This document shows positions 19,193 through 29,119 of a stretch of DNA of 60,591 nucleotides, piece after piece. Made by a program: the position numbers and the translations under genes. This stretch comes from Candidatus Pelagibacter communis. GTDB taxonomy: Bacteria > Pseudomonadota > Alphaproteobacteria > Pelagibacterales > Pelagibacteraceae. Below the pieces are notes generated by a model that saw only the letters and a list, made by a program, of their open reading frames with translations, had not been told where the DNA came from and made no database searches. Position 1 is the stretch's first letter; each line of letters begins with the position of its first letter. The DNA lies in contig NZ_CVSU01000110.1 of the NCBI RefSeq assembly GCF_001180205.1, forward strand, positions 1 through 60,591. The letters are read 5' to 3'.

Positions 19193-19227
19193 GTTCAACC
19201 TGAAGGTGTTTTAGCAGAGTTTTAAGT

Positions 19228-21048
19228 TTATTCAACAGTGACAGATTTAGCCAAATTTCTAGGCTTATCAATGTCGTAACCTTTTTTAAGAGCAGAGTAG
19301 TACGCAAGTTTTTGAAGCGGAATAGTCAAAAGAAATGGAAGTAAGTCATCATTTGTATTCTCAACTTCAATAGTTTCCCAAATATTTTCTGATACAACTT
19401 CGTCTTTACTTTTGTTGGTTATCAATAATACCTTCGCTCCTCTAGCAATAACTTCCTGCATATTAGAAATTGTTTTTTTATAATAATTGTCTCTCGGAGC
19501 CAAAACAACTACAGGCATGCCCTCTTCTATTAAGGCCAAAGGTCCATGTTTCATTTCCCCAGCTGGATATCCCTCAGCATGAATATATGAAAGTTCTTTG
19601 AGTTTTAATGCACCTTCTAAAGCTATTGGATATGAATACCCCCTACCTAAAAACATTGAACCTTTAGCTTCATTAAATGTTGAGGATATTGCCTGGATAT
19701 CATTATCATGAAGTAATGTTTTCTCTATTAGGCCAGGCAAAGCTTTTAAATCTTTAATCTTTTCTTGATATTCTTTTTTATCAATTTCATTTCTCATTGA
19801 TCCAATTTTTAAAGCTAAAATATATAAAACAAGTATTTGACCAAGAAATGCTTTTGTTGATGCAACTCCAATTTCAGGACCACAATGAATTGGTAAAACA
19901 AAATTAGAATCTCTTGCTATTGAGCTTTCGATTACATTAACAACAGCACATGTTTTCATGCTATTTTTGTTGCATATATCTAAAGCCGCATAAGTATCTG
20001 CTGTTTCCCCAGATTGTGAAACAAAGACATATAAAACATCTTTTTTAAATCTATTTTTTCTATATCTAAATTCTGAAGCTATATCTATGTTAACATCTAA
20101 ATTTGTAAGTTCTTCAAACCAATATTTTGCCATTAAGCAAGAGTGGTACGCTGTTCCACATCCTATTAGAGTGATTGAATTAATCTCCTCTATTTTCCAA
20201 GGAAAATTAAAAATATTTATGTCTTTATTTACATTATCAACATATTCTTTAATTCCAGTTTTGATTGTTTGTGGTTGCTCTTCAATTTCTTTTGCCATGA
20301 AGTGTTTAAATTCACCTTTGTTGTAATTTGCTTGATCTGATGATAGTTCTAATATTTTTTTATTAACTTTTTTCCCTTCCTCGTTGAAAAAAAGAACTTG
20401 ATCTTTTTTGACAATGCAAAATTCACCATCATCAAGATAAGTAATTTTATTTGTCATAGATTTTAATGCATAAGAATCTGATCCTAGATAGTTTTCATTT
20501 GGACCATAACCAACAGCTAAGGGTGACCCTCTTCTAGCGCCAACTATTAAGTCTGGCATATCTTTAAAAACAATTCCAAGAGCAAAACTTCCATGAAGTT
20601 GTTTTAAAGTTTTTGTAATGGCTTCTTCTAATTCTGAAATCTTTAAATGTTCTGTTATTAAATGAACAATTACCTCTGTATCTGTCTGTGATTTGAAGTT
20701 ATGACCTTTGTTAATTAAATGTTTTTTTAATATTGTAGAATTTTCAATAATTCCATTATGAACTACAGATACGTTATGAGAAGAATGAGGATGAGCATTT
20801 AAACTGTTTGGAATTCCATGAGTTGCCCACCTTACATGACCTATACCAATATTTCCTCTTAAGTTTTTTAAATCAAAATTATTTTCTAAGTTATCAACTC
20901 TTCCCTCTGATTTTACTTCATTGATTTTACCATCTGAAAGTGTGGCTATTCCTGCTGAGTCATATCCTCTGTACTCTAATTTTTTTAATGAATTAATTAT
21001 ATTTGCAGAAACAGGTTTGTTACTTGATATTCCAATAATTCCACACAT
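19228..21048 (-). CDS. glmS: Glucosamine-6-phosphate synthase (isomerising)
   Basis: A 606-aa enzyme making glucosamine-6-phosphate from fructose-6-phosphate and glutamine, the entry to peptidoglycan and LPS amino sugars. Cys2 (MCGIIGI) is the N-terminal glutaminase nucleophile, and the GHVRWATHG segment supports the class II amidotransferase. Two SIS sugar-isomerase domains follow (SQSGETADTYAAL, GVASTKAF, GRGYSYPIALEGALKLKE), ending in KPRNLAKSVTVE. Immediately upstream is a GlmU acetyltransferase domain, 3 bp away, giving a hexosamine pair. Confidence 0.96.
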   Translation of the reverse strand: MCGIIGISSNKPVSANIINSLKKLEYRGYDSAGIATLSDGKINEVKSEGRVDNLENNFDLKNLRGNIGIGHVRWATHGIPNSLNAHPHSSHNVSVVHNGIIENSTILKKHLINKGHNFKSQTDTEVIVHLITEHLKISELEEAITKTLKQLHGSFALGIVFKDMPDLIVGARRGSPLAVGYGPNENYLGSDSYALKSMTNKITYLDDGEFCIVKKDQVLFFNEEGKKVNKKILELSSDQANYNKGEFKHFMAKEIEEQPQTIKTGIKEYVDNVNKDINIFNFPWKIEEINSITLIGCGTAYHSCLMAKYWFEELTNLDVNIDIASEFRYRKNRFKKDVLYVFVSQSGETADTYAALDICNKNSMKTCAVVNVIESSIARDSNFVLPIHCGPEIGVASTKAFLGQILVLYILALKIGSMRNEIDKKEYQEKIKDLKALPGLIEKTLLHDNDIQAISSTFNEAKGSMFLGRGYSYPIALEGALKLKELSYIHAEGYPAGEMKHGPLALIEEGMPVVVLAPRDNYYKKTISNMQEVIARGAKVLLITNKSKDEVVSENIWETIEVENTNDDLLPFLLTIPLQKLAYYSALKKGYDIDKPRNLAKSVTVE

Positions 21049-21051
21049 AAA

Positions 21052-21663
21052 TTATTTTTTCTTTCTTTTGTAATTCTTAACTTCCAATTGTGGCGATCTT
21101 GTTAGTGCTAAAGATTTTTTTTTAACGTTCTTTGTAATTACTGATCCAGCTCCAACAATACTATCTTTATTGATAGTAATTGGAGCAACTAAAGAAGAGT
21201 TTGAGCCTATAAATACTTTGTCTTTAATTTTTGTCTTATTTTTATTTACTCCATCATAATTACAAGTAATTGTGCCTGCTCCAATATTTACTGACTTTCC
21301 AATATGAGCGTCTCCCACATAAGATAAATGGTTAACTTTTGATTTATTTCCTAAAGTACTTTTTTTAATCTCTACAAAATTACCTACTTTAGATCCTTCT
21401 TTTAAGATTGTATTAGGTCTTATTCTGGCATATGGACCAATTTCAACTTTATTTTCAATTTTACAAGATTCTAAATGTGAAAAAGATTTTATAATTACAT
21501 TATTCCCAATTTTTACATTAGAGCCAATAACAACATAAGGTTCTATAGTCACATTATTTCCAATCTTAGTATCTTTTGAAAAAAAAATAGTTTCAGGACC
21601 TATCATTTTTACTCCTAACTTTATAAATTTTTCTCTAAGTTTTTTTTGATTTATAACTTCCAT
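21052..21663 (-). CDS. Stand-alone GlmU-type glucosamine-1-phosphate N-acetyltransferase domain
   Basis: A 203-aa protein equivalent to only the C-terminal half of bifunctional GlmU. It begins in the linker-helix region ([20 protein letters not shown]), then shows hexapeptide repeats of the left-handed beta helix. It retains [32 protein letters not shown] (catalytic His region) and [11 protein letters not shown] (acetyl-CoA site). The N-terminal uridylyltransferase domain (about 230 aa, with the LAAGxGTRM motif) is absent, and the 69 bp upstream cannot encode it. It precedes glmS. A separate uridylyltransferase must exist elsewhere if UDP-GlcNAc is made. Confidence 0.85.
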   Translation of the reverse strand: MEVINQKKLREKFIKLGVKMIGPETIFFSKDTKIGNNVTIEPYVVIGSNVKIGNNVIIKSFSHLESCKIENKVEIGPYARIRPNTILKEGSKVGNFVEIKKSTLGNKSKVNHLSYVGDAHIGKSVNIGAGTITCNYDGVNKNKTKIKDKVFIGSNSSLVAPITINKDSIVGAGSVITKNVKKKSLALTRSPQLEVKNYKRKKK

Positions 21664-21732
21664 TTAGAATTGATTTACATTAAGTATACATATTGATTAA
21701 TTCACAATTTATTTCTTTAAAATACTTTTATA

Positions 21733-22416
21733 ATGAAACAAAAATTTACAGTTTTATTTGATTTAGATGGTACGTTAGTTGATACAGCTCCAGATTTGAT
21801 GAGAGCACACAACCATGTTATGCAAAAATATGGTTACCCAACCAAATCAACTGAAGAAATTAGAAATCTTGTAGGTAAAGGTGCTGGCGCAATGATAGGA
21901 AGATCAATATGGGGCCAAGCAAAAAAAGAATTTGGTAAAGTAAATGATGAAAAAGTAAAAGAAGAAATGGTAATTGAGTTTGTCGATTTTTATGGAAAAA
22001 ATATAATAAATGAAAGTACACTTATTAATGGTGTAAAAGAATTTTTAAATTGGTGTAAAAGTCAAAATATATCCATGGCTGTTTGTACAAACAAGCAAGA
22101 GCATTTATCAAATGATCTTTTAAAAAAAATTGGCATCTATGATTATTTTGAATATGTTGCTGGTTCAGATACTTTTGATTATTGCAAACCAGATCCAAGG
22201 CATCTTACCTCTGTGGTTGAAATACTAGATGGAGATATAAAAAAATCGATAATGATAGGTGATAGTGAAACTGACGCAAATGCTGCAAAGGCAGCTGAAA
22301 TACCAATTATTTTATTAGAGGACGGATATACTGAAAAAAATAAAGACGAAATTTATCACAATCACTTAATAAAAGACTTTATAGGTATTGAGAAAATAGT
22401 ATCTCAATATCTTTAA
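21733..22416 (+). CDS. gph: Phosphoglycolate phosphatase-like HAD hydrolase
   Basis: A 227-aa HAD phosphatase. The N-terminal nucleophile motif is FDLDGTLVDTAPDL, motif II is VCTNK, and the motif III/IV segment is CKPDPRHL...MIGDSETDANAAKAA. The cap domain and length match Gph, which removes 2-phosphoglycolate arising from DNA repair or oxygenation. Other small phosphate esters are possible substrates. Divergent from the GlmU-like gene across 69 bp. Confidence 0.85.
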   Translation: MKQKFTVLFDLDGTLVDTAPDLMRAHNHVMQKYGYPTKSTEEIRNLVGKGAGAMIGRSIWGQAKKEFGKVNDEKVKEEMVIEFVDFYGKNIINESTLINGVKEFLNWCKSQNISMAVCTNKQEHLSNDLLKKIGIYDYFEYVAGSDTFDYCKPDPRHLTSVVEILDGDIKKSIMIGDSETDANAAKAAEIPIILLEDGYTEKNKDEIYHNHLIKDFIGIEKIVSQYL

Positions 22417-22469
22417 TATTGATAAATTTATTTTAACTATTAAAACAAAATCACAACTTAGGAGTTATT

Positions 22470-23972
22470 TTGTTATTACATTCTGTTAAAGTATATCCTT
22501 CAAAAATTAATCTTCCAAAGAAGAAACAACTTGCGTGGAAAATTGCTGAAATTGCAAGCGATAATGCAAAATTAAATAAAAATGCTATCGAAATGGTTAT
22601 CAATAGAATTATTGATAATGCGTCTGTTGCAATTGCTTCATTAAATAGGAAACCAGTAATATCATCTAGGGAGATGGCATTAAAGCATTCTAGAAAAAAT
22701 GGTGCTACACTATTTGGTGTAAACTCAAAATTAAAATTTGATTGTGAATGGGCTGCATGGTCAAACGGAACTGCTGTTAGAGAATTGGATTTTCATGATA
22801 CTTTTTTAGCTGCAGACTATAGTCATCCTGGTGATAACATACCTCCACTTATAAGTGTTGCACAACAAAATAAAAAAAGTGGATTAGATTTACTAAAAGG
22901 AATACTTACTGCATACGAAGTTCAAGTTAATTTAGTTAAAGGAATTTGTTTACATAAGCATAAAATTGATCACATTGCACATTTAGGACCTAGTGTAGCT
23001 GCTGGATTAGGAACAATGTTAAAATTAAATACTGAAACTATTTATCAGGCTGTTCAACAAGCAGTACATACAACTATTTCTACAAGACAATCTAGAAAAG
23101 GAGAAATTTCAAGCTGGAAAGCTTTTGCTCCAGCACATGCAAGTAAACTTGCTATCGAAGCTGTAGATAGAGCTATGAGAGGCGAAGGTGCTCCAAGTCC
23201 AATATACGAAGGTGAGGATAGTGTAATAGCTAGAATATTAGATGGTAAAAAAGCCAAATATAAAGTCCCATTACCAAAAAAAGGTGAAAGTAAAAAAGCT
23301 ATTTTGGAGTCGTACACAAAAGAATATTCTGCTGAATACCAATCACAAGCTTTAATAGATCTAGCTAAAAAAATAAAATCAAAAATCCCTAATTTAAATC
23401 TTATTAAAAAAATTGATATTTTTACCAGTCATCACACTCATTATGTAATTGGTACGGGTGCTAATGACCCTCAAAAAATGGATCCTAGTGCCAGCAGAGA
23501 GACATTAGATCATTCTATAATGTACATCTTTGCCGTAGCACTTGAAGATGGAGATTGGCATCATGTCAAATCTTATACAAAAGCCAGAGCTAATAGAAAA
23601 AGTACAATAAAAATTTGGAGATCAATTAAAACATATGAAGATAAAAAATGGACAAAGAAATATCACAATCCAAACCCAAAAAACAAAGCATTTGGAGCAA
23701 AAGTAGTTGTGACCCTTAATAATGGAAAAAAAATAACAGAGGAACTAGATAGAGCAGACGCGCATCCATATGGTGCTAGACCATTTAAGAGAGAAAATTA
23801 TATAAATAAATTTTTAACTTTAACCGATGGTATTTTAGATAGAAATGAAAGTGATCGGTTTTTAAAAACAGTACAAAATTTAAAAAATTTAAAACCTGGT
23901 CAACTTGATAAATTAAATATTGAAGTTAGAAAGAACAAATTAAAACAAAATAATAAAAAAGGAATTTTTTGA
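22470..23972 (+). CDS. prpD: 2-methylcitrate dehydratase
   Basis: A 500-aa MmgE/PrpD-family enzyme dehydrating 2-methylcitrate in propionate oxidation. Motifs include [26 protein letters not shown] and the [16 protein letters not shown] segment. The start is a TTG at 22470, supported by a clear AGGAG 6 bp upstream (22460-22464). It is the first gene of prpD-prpB-prpC, overlapping prpB by 1 bp. In SAR11 propionyl-CoA probably comes from branched-chain amino acids, odd-chain acids or DMSP-derived carbon; this source is inference. Confidence 0.93.
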   Translation: MLLHSVKVYPSKINLPKKKQLAWKIAEIASDNAKLNKNAIEMVINRIIDNASVAIASLNRKPVISSREMALKHSRKNGATLFGVNSKLKFDCEWAAWSNGTAVRELDFHDTFLAADYSHPGDNIPPLISVAQQNKKSGLDLLKGILTAYEVQVNLVKGICLHKHKIDHIAHLGPSVAAGLGTMLKLNTETIYQAVQQAVHTTISTRQSRKGEISSWKAFAPAHASKLAIEAVDRAMRGEGAPSPIYEGEDSVIARILDGKKAKYKVPLPKKGESKKAILESYTKEYSAEYQSQALIDLAKKIKSKIPNLNLIKKIDIFTSHHTHYVIGTGANDPQKMDPSASRETLDHSIMYIFAVALEDGDWHHVKSYTKARANRKSTIKIWRSIKTYEDKKWTKKYHNPNPKNKAFGAKVVVTLNNGKKITEELDRADAHPYGARPFKRENYINKFLTLTDGILDRNESDRFLKTVQNLKNLKPGQLDKLNIEVRKNKLKQNNKKGIF

Positions 23973-24868
23973 TGCACTTTGTTGAAAAAGAACCAAGTCA
24001 AAAGAGATTAGATTTTGACCAGAAATTAAAATCAAATAAAATATTACGAGTTCCTGGTGCATATAATCCACTAACAGCAAAATTAATTGAAGAAATTGGA
24101 TATGATGCAGTTTATGTATCTGGTGGAGTAATGGCTAATGATCTTGGCTTTCCTGATATTGGTTTAACAACACTGCAAGATGTTAGTACAAGATCTTATT
24201 TAATTTCTAGAGTCACTAATCTTCCAACAATAGTAGATATAGATACAGGATTTAAATCATGTAAAGAAACAATAGAAACATTTGAAGAATTTGGAATAAC
24301 AGGAGTTCATTTAGAAGATCAAATTGAGAGAAAAAGATGTGGTCATCTTGATAATAAAGAACTTATTTCAACTGATGCTATGGTTAAAAAAATTAAAGAA
24401 TGTGTAGCAGCAAAAAAAGATCAAAATTTTAAAATTATAGCTCGTTCAGATGCCAAGAGTGTTGAAGGTATCGATAAAATGATTGAAAGATGCAAAGCCT
24501 ATATTGATGCTGGTGCTGAAATAATATTTCCTGAAGCTCTTCAAGATGAGAAAGATTTTGAAAAAGTTCGTAAAGAATTAACTGGATATTTATTAGCTAA
24601 TATGACTGAGTTTGGTAAGTCTAAATTGTTTAACTACAAAGAATTAGAAAATTTTGGATACAATATTGTGATTTATCCAGTTACCACACAAAGATTGGCT
24701 ATGAAAAATGTTGAAGATGGATTAAGAGACATTTATGCAAATGGACACCAAAATAATATAATTGATAAGATGCAAACTAGAAAAAGACTTTATGAATTAG
24801 TTGATTATGAAAAATATAATTCATTAGATGAAAAAATTTATAATTTTAGTACGGAAGGACATGAATAA
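23972..24868 (+). CDS. prpB: 2-methylisocitrate lyase
   Basis: A 298-aa isocitrate-lyase-superfamily enzyme splitting methylisocitrate to pyruvate and succinate. It shows the Mg-binding TIVDIDTGFK, the superfamily catalytic Cys in ERKRCGHLDNK near residue 118, and IARSDAKSVEG. I start at the ATG overlapping the prpD stop (TGATG) rather than the TTG one codon earlier. Its stop overlaps the prpC start. Confidence 0.93.
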   Translation: MHFVEKEPSQKRLDFDQKLKSNKILRVPGAYNPLTAKLIEEIGYDAVYVSGGVMANDLGFPDIGLTTLQDVSTRSYLISRVTNLPTIVDIDTGFKSCKETIETFEEFGITGVHLEDQIERKRCGHLDNKELISTDAMVKKIKECVAAKKDQNFKIIARSDAKSVEGIDKMIERCKAYIDAGAEIIFPEALQDEKDFEKVRKELTGYLLANMTEFGKSKLFNYKELENFGYNIVIYPVTTQRLAMKNVEDGLRDIYANGHQNNIIDKMQTRKRLYELVDYEKYNSLDEKIYNFSTEGHE

Positions 24869-25992
24869 TGAGTGATGATATCAAGAAGGGATTACTAGGC
24901 ATTGTTGTTGATGAAACAGAGGTTTCAAAAGTAATGCCTGAGATTAACTCGCTTACTTATAGGGGGTATGCTGCTCAAGATTTATGTGAGTATTGTAGAT
25001 TTGAGGAGGTTGCATATTTAATTTTAAACAAAGATTTACCAAATACTCTTGAACTTAGAAAATTTGAGAAAGAAGAAAGAAATCATAGGGAGTTAACTAA
25101 AAATTTATATGAGATTATTAGGCATATGCCAAAAAAATCTCATCCGATGGATGTAGCTAGGACTGCTGTAAGTGTAATGGGATTGGAAGATAAAGAGACT
25201 ACCGACTCTTCACCTGAAGCAAATATGAGAAAAGCCCTAAGAATTTTTGCAAAAACTCCTACAGCACTTGCCGCTTTTTACCGAATAAGGAAAGGAAAAA
25301 AAATTATTAAACCAAAAAAAACTTTAACTTTTGCTGAAAACTTTTTCTATATGTGTTTTGGAAAAGTACCTCAAAAAGAAATTGTTAAGGCTTTTGATGT
25401 ATCTCTAATTCTTTATGCAGAGCATAGTTTTAATGTTTCTACATTTACGGCAAGAACAATCACTAGCAGTTTGTCTGATATACATGGAGCAATAACAGGT
25501 GCAATCGCCAGTTTAAAAGGCCCTCTTCACGGTGGAGCTAATGAGGAAGTTATGCATATGATGAACAAAATTAAAAAGCCTGAAAATGCCTTAAAATGGA
25601 TTAATAACGCTTTGAAAAATAAAGAGGTGGTGATGGGATTTGGGCATAGGGTTTATAAATCAGGTGATTCAAGAGTTCCAACCATGAGGAAATATTTTGC
25701 AAAAGTTGCAAAAATTAAGAAAGATAAAAAATTCGAGAAAATTTACGATATTGTTGAAAGGGTAATGATAAAAGAAAAAAACATATATCCTAATGTAGAC
25801 TATCCAACAGGACCTACTTATCATTTAATGGGATTTGAAACTGATTTTTTTACTCCAATATTTGTAATTTCAAGAATTACCGGTTGGTCTGCTCATATAA
25901 TGGAGCAACATGCTGCTAATAAACTTATTAGACCTTTAGCTAGTTACAAAGGTAACAAGCATCGAAAAGTGATGCAGTTAAATCAAAGATAA
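24868..25992 (+). CDS. prpC: 2-methylcitrate synthase
   Basis: A 374-aa citrate-synthase-family enzyme condensing propionyl-CoA with oxaloacetate. Catalytic residues are visible in AEHSFNVSTFTAR (His), GALKGPLHGGANEE-type sequence (His) and the late YPNVDYPTGPTY (Asp). VMGFGHRVYK is the conserved oxaloacetate loop. The methylcitrate assignment comes from the prpD-prpB context; it could also have weak citrate synthase activity. It ends 8 bp from the convergent nrdB. Confidence 0.93.
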   Translation: MSDDIKKGLLGIVVDETEVSKVMPEINSLTYRGYAAQDLCEYCRFEEVAYLILNKDLPNTLELRKFEKEERNHRELTKNLYEIIRHMPKKSHPMDVARTAVSVMGLEDKETTDSSPEANMRKALRIFAKTPTALAAFYRIRKGKKIIKPKKTLTFAENFFYMCFGKVPQKEIVKAFDVSLILYAEHSFNVSTFTARTITSSLSDIHGAITGAIASLKGPLHGGANEEVMHMMNKIKKPENALKWINNALKNKEVVMGFGHRVYKSGDSRVPTMRKYFAKVAKIKKDKKFEKIYDIVERVMIKEKNIYPNVDYPTGPTYHLMGFETDFFTPIFVISRITGWSAHIMEQHAANKLIRPLASYKGNKHRKVMQLNQR

Positions 25993-26000
25993 ATTTAAAA

Positions 26001-27008
26001 TTAACTAAAAGCTTCTGCCCAAGTACCCTGAGTTGATGCTTTAGAATATTCAGTTGCTCTACCTTCAAAGAAATTCATATGCTCGACTGCATTTAGCATT
26101 GTATCCAACCAAGTTAGTGGATTTTTTTGTACATCATAAATTGGCTCTAATCCTAATTGAATAAGTCTTCTATTCGCAATGAACCTAATGTAATCTTTAA
26201 CTTCTTGGGCAGTTAAACCTTCCATCGGACCCATTTCAAAAGCTAAATCAATAAAAGCATCTTCGTGCTCAACAATTATTCTACACGCTTCATAAAGTTC
26301 TTTTTTAAGTTTAGGTGTCCAGATTTCAGGATTTTCTTTTATAAACTCTTTAAAAATTCTGATCATAGAATTACAATGAAGTGTTTCATCTCTTACAGAC
26401 CAAGTAACTATCTGCCCCATTCCTTTCATTTTATTGTGTCTTGGAAAATTCAATAAAATTGCAAAACTTGCAAACAACTGTAATCCTTCTGTAAATGCAC
26501 TAAACACTGCAACTGTTTTTGCAATATCCTCTTTAGAATTTACATTGAAGCCCTGCATGTAATCGTACTTATCTTTCATCTCTTTGTATTTCATGAAAGC
26601 TGAGTATTCTGACTCAGGCATACCGATAGTATCTAAAAGATGAGAATAAGCTGCTACATGAACTGTTTCCATTGCAGCAAATGCTGTCATCATCATTAAT
26701 ACTTCTGTTGGTTTAAATACAGTTGTATAATGTCTTAAATAACAATTATTAACTTCTACATCCGCTTGAGTAAAAAATCTAAAAATTTGTGTTAATAGAT
26801 TTTTCTCTGGTTGAGACAAGTTTTTTTGCCAATCTCTAACATCATCTCCTAAAGGTACCTCTTCTGGTAACCAATGAATTCTTTGCTGAGTTAACCATGC
26901 ATCATAACACCATGGATATCTAAAAGGTTTGTACACAGGGTTTTCAACTAGTAAACCCATCTTTTTTGGTTGAATAATTTCTTTATTAATTTTTTCTGCT
27001 ACTGACAT
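26001..27008 (-). CDS. nrdB: Ribonucleotide reductase class I small subunit
   Basis: The radical-generating beta subunit, about 335 aa. Metal ligands are visible at TQADVEV (Asp83), AAMETVH (Glu114, His117) and later CIIVEHEDAFIDLA. Tyr121 (AAYSHLL) occupies the position of the radical tyrosine of class Ia enzymes. The ATG at 27008 is preferred to a GTG three codons upstream; it overlaps the end of nrdA by about 10 bp. Expressed with nrdA from the promoter near 28950. Confidence 0.94.
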   Translation of the reverse strand: MSVAEKINKEIIQPKKMGLLVENPVYKPFRYPWCYDAWLTQQRIHWLPEEVPLGDDVRDWQKNLSQPEKNLLTQIFRFFTQADVEVNNCYLRHYTTVFKPTEVLMMMTAFAAMETVHVAAYSHLLDTIGMPESEYSAFMKYKEMKDKYDYMQGFNVNSKEDIAKTVAVFSAFTEGLQLFASFAILLNFPRHNKMKGMGQIVTWSVRDETLHCNSMIRIFKEFIKENPEIWTPKLKKELYEACRIIVEHEDAFIDLAFEMGPMEGLTAQEVKDYIRFIANRRLIQLGLEPIYDVQKNPLTWLDTMLNAVEHMNFFEGRATEYSKASTQGTWAEAFS

Positions 27009-28939
27009 GATAAACACTCCTCGTACTCTGGTTGCTCGTTAGATTGTTGATTTTTAGATTTATAAACATTTGCTGTAATATCAGTTGATTTAGCATCATT
27101 GATATTTTCAGCTCTCTGAATTGATTTTGATCTACAGTAATAAAGACTTTTTAAGCCCTTCTTCCATGCATCAAAATGAATTTTATGTAATTCTTTTTTA
27201 TGTACATCTGCTGGTAAAAATAAATTTACTGATTGAGCTTGTGAAATATAAGGAGTTCTGTCTCCACTAAGTTCAATTATCCAATTTTGATTAAGCTCAA
27301 ATGCTGTTTTAAATACATCTTTTTCTAAATCAGTTAAAAAATCTAGATGGCTAACAGACCCCTGATTGGTAGTAATCATTGACCAAGTTTCATCATCATT
27401 TTTACCATAATTTTGTAGTATTTCTTCTAGATATCTATTTCTGACATTAAAAGAACCTGATAGAGTTTTATGAGTATAGCTGTTTGCAGCAATAGGCTCT
27501 ACTCCTGGAGATGCTCCACCACAAATAATCGAAATTGATGCTGTAGGAGCAATTGCTGTCTTATTAGAAAATCTTTCTTTGTAACCATACTCAGCTGCAT
27601 CTGGACAGGCACCTCTCTCTTCAGCTAAATCTTTAGATGCTTGATTTACTTTTTCATCAATATTTTTAAATATTTTTTTGTTCCATGATTTTGCCATTAC
27701 AGACTCAAGTGGAATTCTATTTTTTTGTAAAAATGAATGAAAGCCCATCACACCTAATCCAACACTTCTTTCTCTTTCTGCTGAATATTTCGCGTCTTTA
27801 AACTGATCAGGAGCTTTATTAATAAAATCTGATAAGACATTGTCTAAAAATCTCATCACATCATTAATCATATCTGGATCATCTTTCCATTCATCATACT
27901 TCTCTAAATTTAAAGAAGATAAACAACATACTGCTGTTCTATCTCTTCCATCTTTATCAATTCCTGTAGGCAAAGTTATCTCACTACATAAGTTGGAAGT
28001 TTTAACTGTAAGATTTGCTAATTTATGATGCTGAGGAATTTGTCTGTTAACAGTATCAATATAAATAATATATGGCTCTCCTGTCTCTATTCTTGCAGTT
28101 AATAATCTAATCCATAAATTTCTTGCAGAAATAGTTTGCTGAATGCTTCCATCAGCAGGACTTTTTAATGCCCACTGTTCATCAGTTTCAACTGCTCTCA
28201 TAAAAGCGTCTGAAACTAAAACGCCATGATGTAGATTTAGTGCTTTTCTATTTGGGTCTCCACCTGTGGGTCTTCTCATCTCTATAAATTCTTCTATCTC
28301 AGGATGATCAATTGGAAGGTAACAAGCAGCTGATCCTCTTCTTAATGAACCTTGGCTGATTGCCATAGTTAATGAGTCCATCACCTTTATGAAAGGAATT
28401 ATTCCAGAAGTTTTTCCAACTCTACCTATTTTTTCTCCTATAGATCTTAAGTTACCCCAGTAACTTCCAATACCTCCACCTTTTGCAGCTAACCAAACAT
28501 TCTCACTCCATAAATCAAGAATGCCTCCTAGGCTGTCAGATGCTTCATTTAAAAAACATGAAATTGGTAATCCTCTTTTTGTACCACCATTTGATAAAAC
28601 TGGTGTTGCAGGCATAAACCAAAGTTTACTAATATAGTTATAAATTCTTTGAGCATGCAAGTTATCATCTGAATATGTGCTAGCTACTCTTGCAAATAAA
28701 TCTTGATAAGATTCATTTAAACCAAGGTATCTATCTTTTAAAGTTGCTTTCCCAAAGTCAGTTAGATTTGCATCTCTAGAACGGTCAATTTTAATTATGA
28801 TACCTTTTTCATTTTGAAATAACTCTGTCTCATTATTTAAAGAGAAAAGATCTGGTCTATTACCTTTAGAGACCTCCTTAACTGAAGGGCTATATTCAGA
28901 GACAGCTTTTTTGAGGGCCTGAGAAAGAATCTTATTCAT
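26999..28939 (-). CDS. nrdA: Ribonucleotide reductase class I large subunit
   Basis: The 646-aa catalytic alpha subunit making deoxyribonucleotides. It has the active-site PISCFLNEASDSLGG (Cys128), the CCLSSLNLEKY segment with the second redox Cys and catalytic residues, and a C-terminal tail ending CLSCQ (Cys642, Cys645) that would relay reducing power. The first active-site Cys is about 100 residues closer to the N-terminus than in E. coli NrdA, so the ATP-cone allosteric activity domain is missing. Overall dATP shut-off may therefore be absent, leaving transcriptional control. Class I assignment rests on NrdB. Confidence 0.94.
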   Translation of the reverse strand: MNKILSQALKKAVSEYSPSVKEVSKGNRPDLFSLNNETELFQNEKGIIIKIDRSRDANLTDFGKATLKDRYLGLNESYQDLFARVASTYSDDNLHAQRIYNYISKLWFMPATPVLSNGGTKRGLPISCFLNEASDSLGGILDLWSENVWLAAKGGGIGSYWGNLRSIGEKIGRVGKTSGIIPFIKVMDSLTMAISQGSLRRGSAACYLPIDHPEIEEFIEMRRPTGGDPNRKALNLHHGVLVSDAFMRAVETDEQWALKSPADGSIQQTISARNLWIRLLTARIETGEPYIIYIDTVNRQIPQHHKLANLTVKTSNLCSEITLPTGIDKDGRDRTAVCCLSSLNLEKYDEWKDDPDMINDVMRFLDNVLSDFINKAPDQFKDAKYSAERERSVGLGVMGFHSFLQKNRIPLESVMAKSWNKKIFKNIDEKVNQASKDLAEERGACPDAAEYGYKERFSNKTAIAPTASISIICGGASPGVEPIAANSYTHKTLSGSFNVRNRYLEEILQNYGKNDDETWSMITTNQGSVSHLDFLTDLEKDVFKTAFELNQNWIIELSGDRTPYISQAQSVNLFLPADVHKKELHKIHFDAWKKGLKSLYYCRSKSIQRAENINDAKSTDITANVYKSKNQQSNEQPEYEECLSCQ

Positions 28940-28947
28940 AAAAGTTT

Positions 28948-28976
28948 AATATATTTTGTTATTAGTACGAAAACAA
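28948..28976 (-). promoter_or_regulatory. Candidate nrdAB promoter (-35 TTGTTT, -10 TATATT)
   Basis: On the minus strand TTGTTT (28971-28976) and TATATT (28948-28953) are separated by exactly 17 bp. The -10 element lies about 9 bp from the nrdA ATG, so the predicted transcript would have almost no 5' leader. The -35 overlaps the first NrdR-like box. Confidence 0.5.
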
Positions 28977-29019
28977 CTATATGTTGTAGGCGTTTGCTGT
29001 AAATATACTATATAAACAT
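28973..29019. promoter_or_regulatory. Tandem NrdR-like operator boxes upstream of nrdAB
   Basis: Box 1 (28973-28987, ACAACTATATGTTGT) is a perfect inverted repeat ACAAC-TATAT-GTTGT. Box 2 (about 29004-29019, TATACTATATAAACAT) shares the CTATAT core. The two cores start exactly 31 bp apart (28977 and 29008). NrdR boxes in bacteria are AT-rich palindromes around an ATATAT-like core in pairs about three helical turns apart, and they sit at RNR promoters. Box 2 is clearly weaker. Confidence 0.55.
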
Positions 29020-29119
29020 TTTCACAACAGAACATTTATAGAACGCGACAATATGATAATCAATAAAAAAATTAAATTTTTTCCAAGAAATTAACATAAA
29101 AAGGTTAAGTAAATATCTA

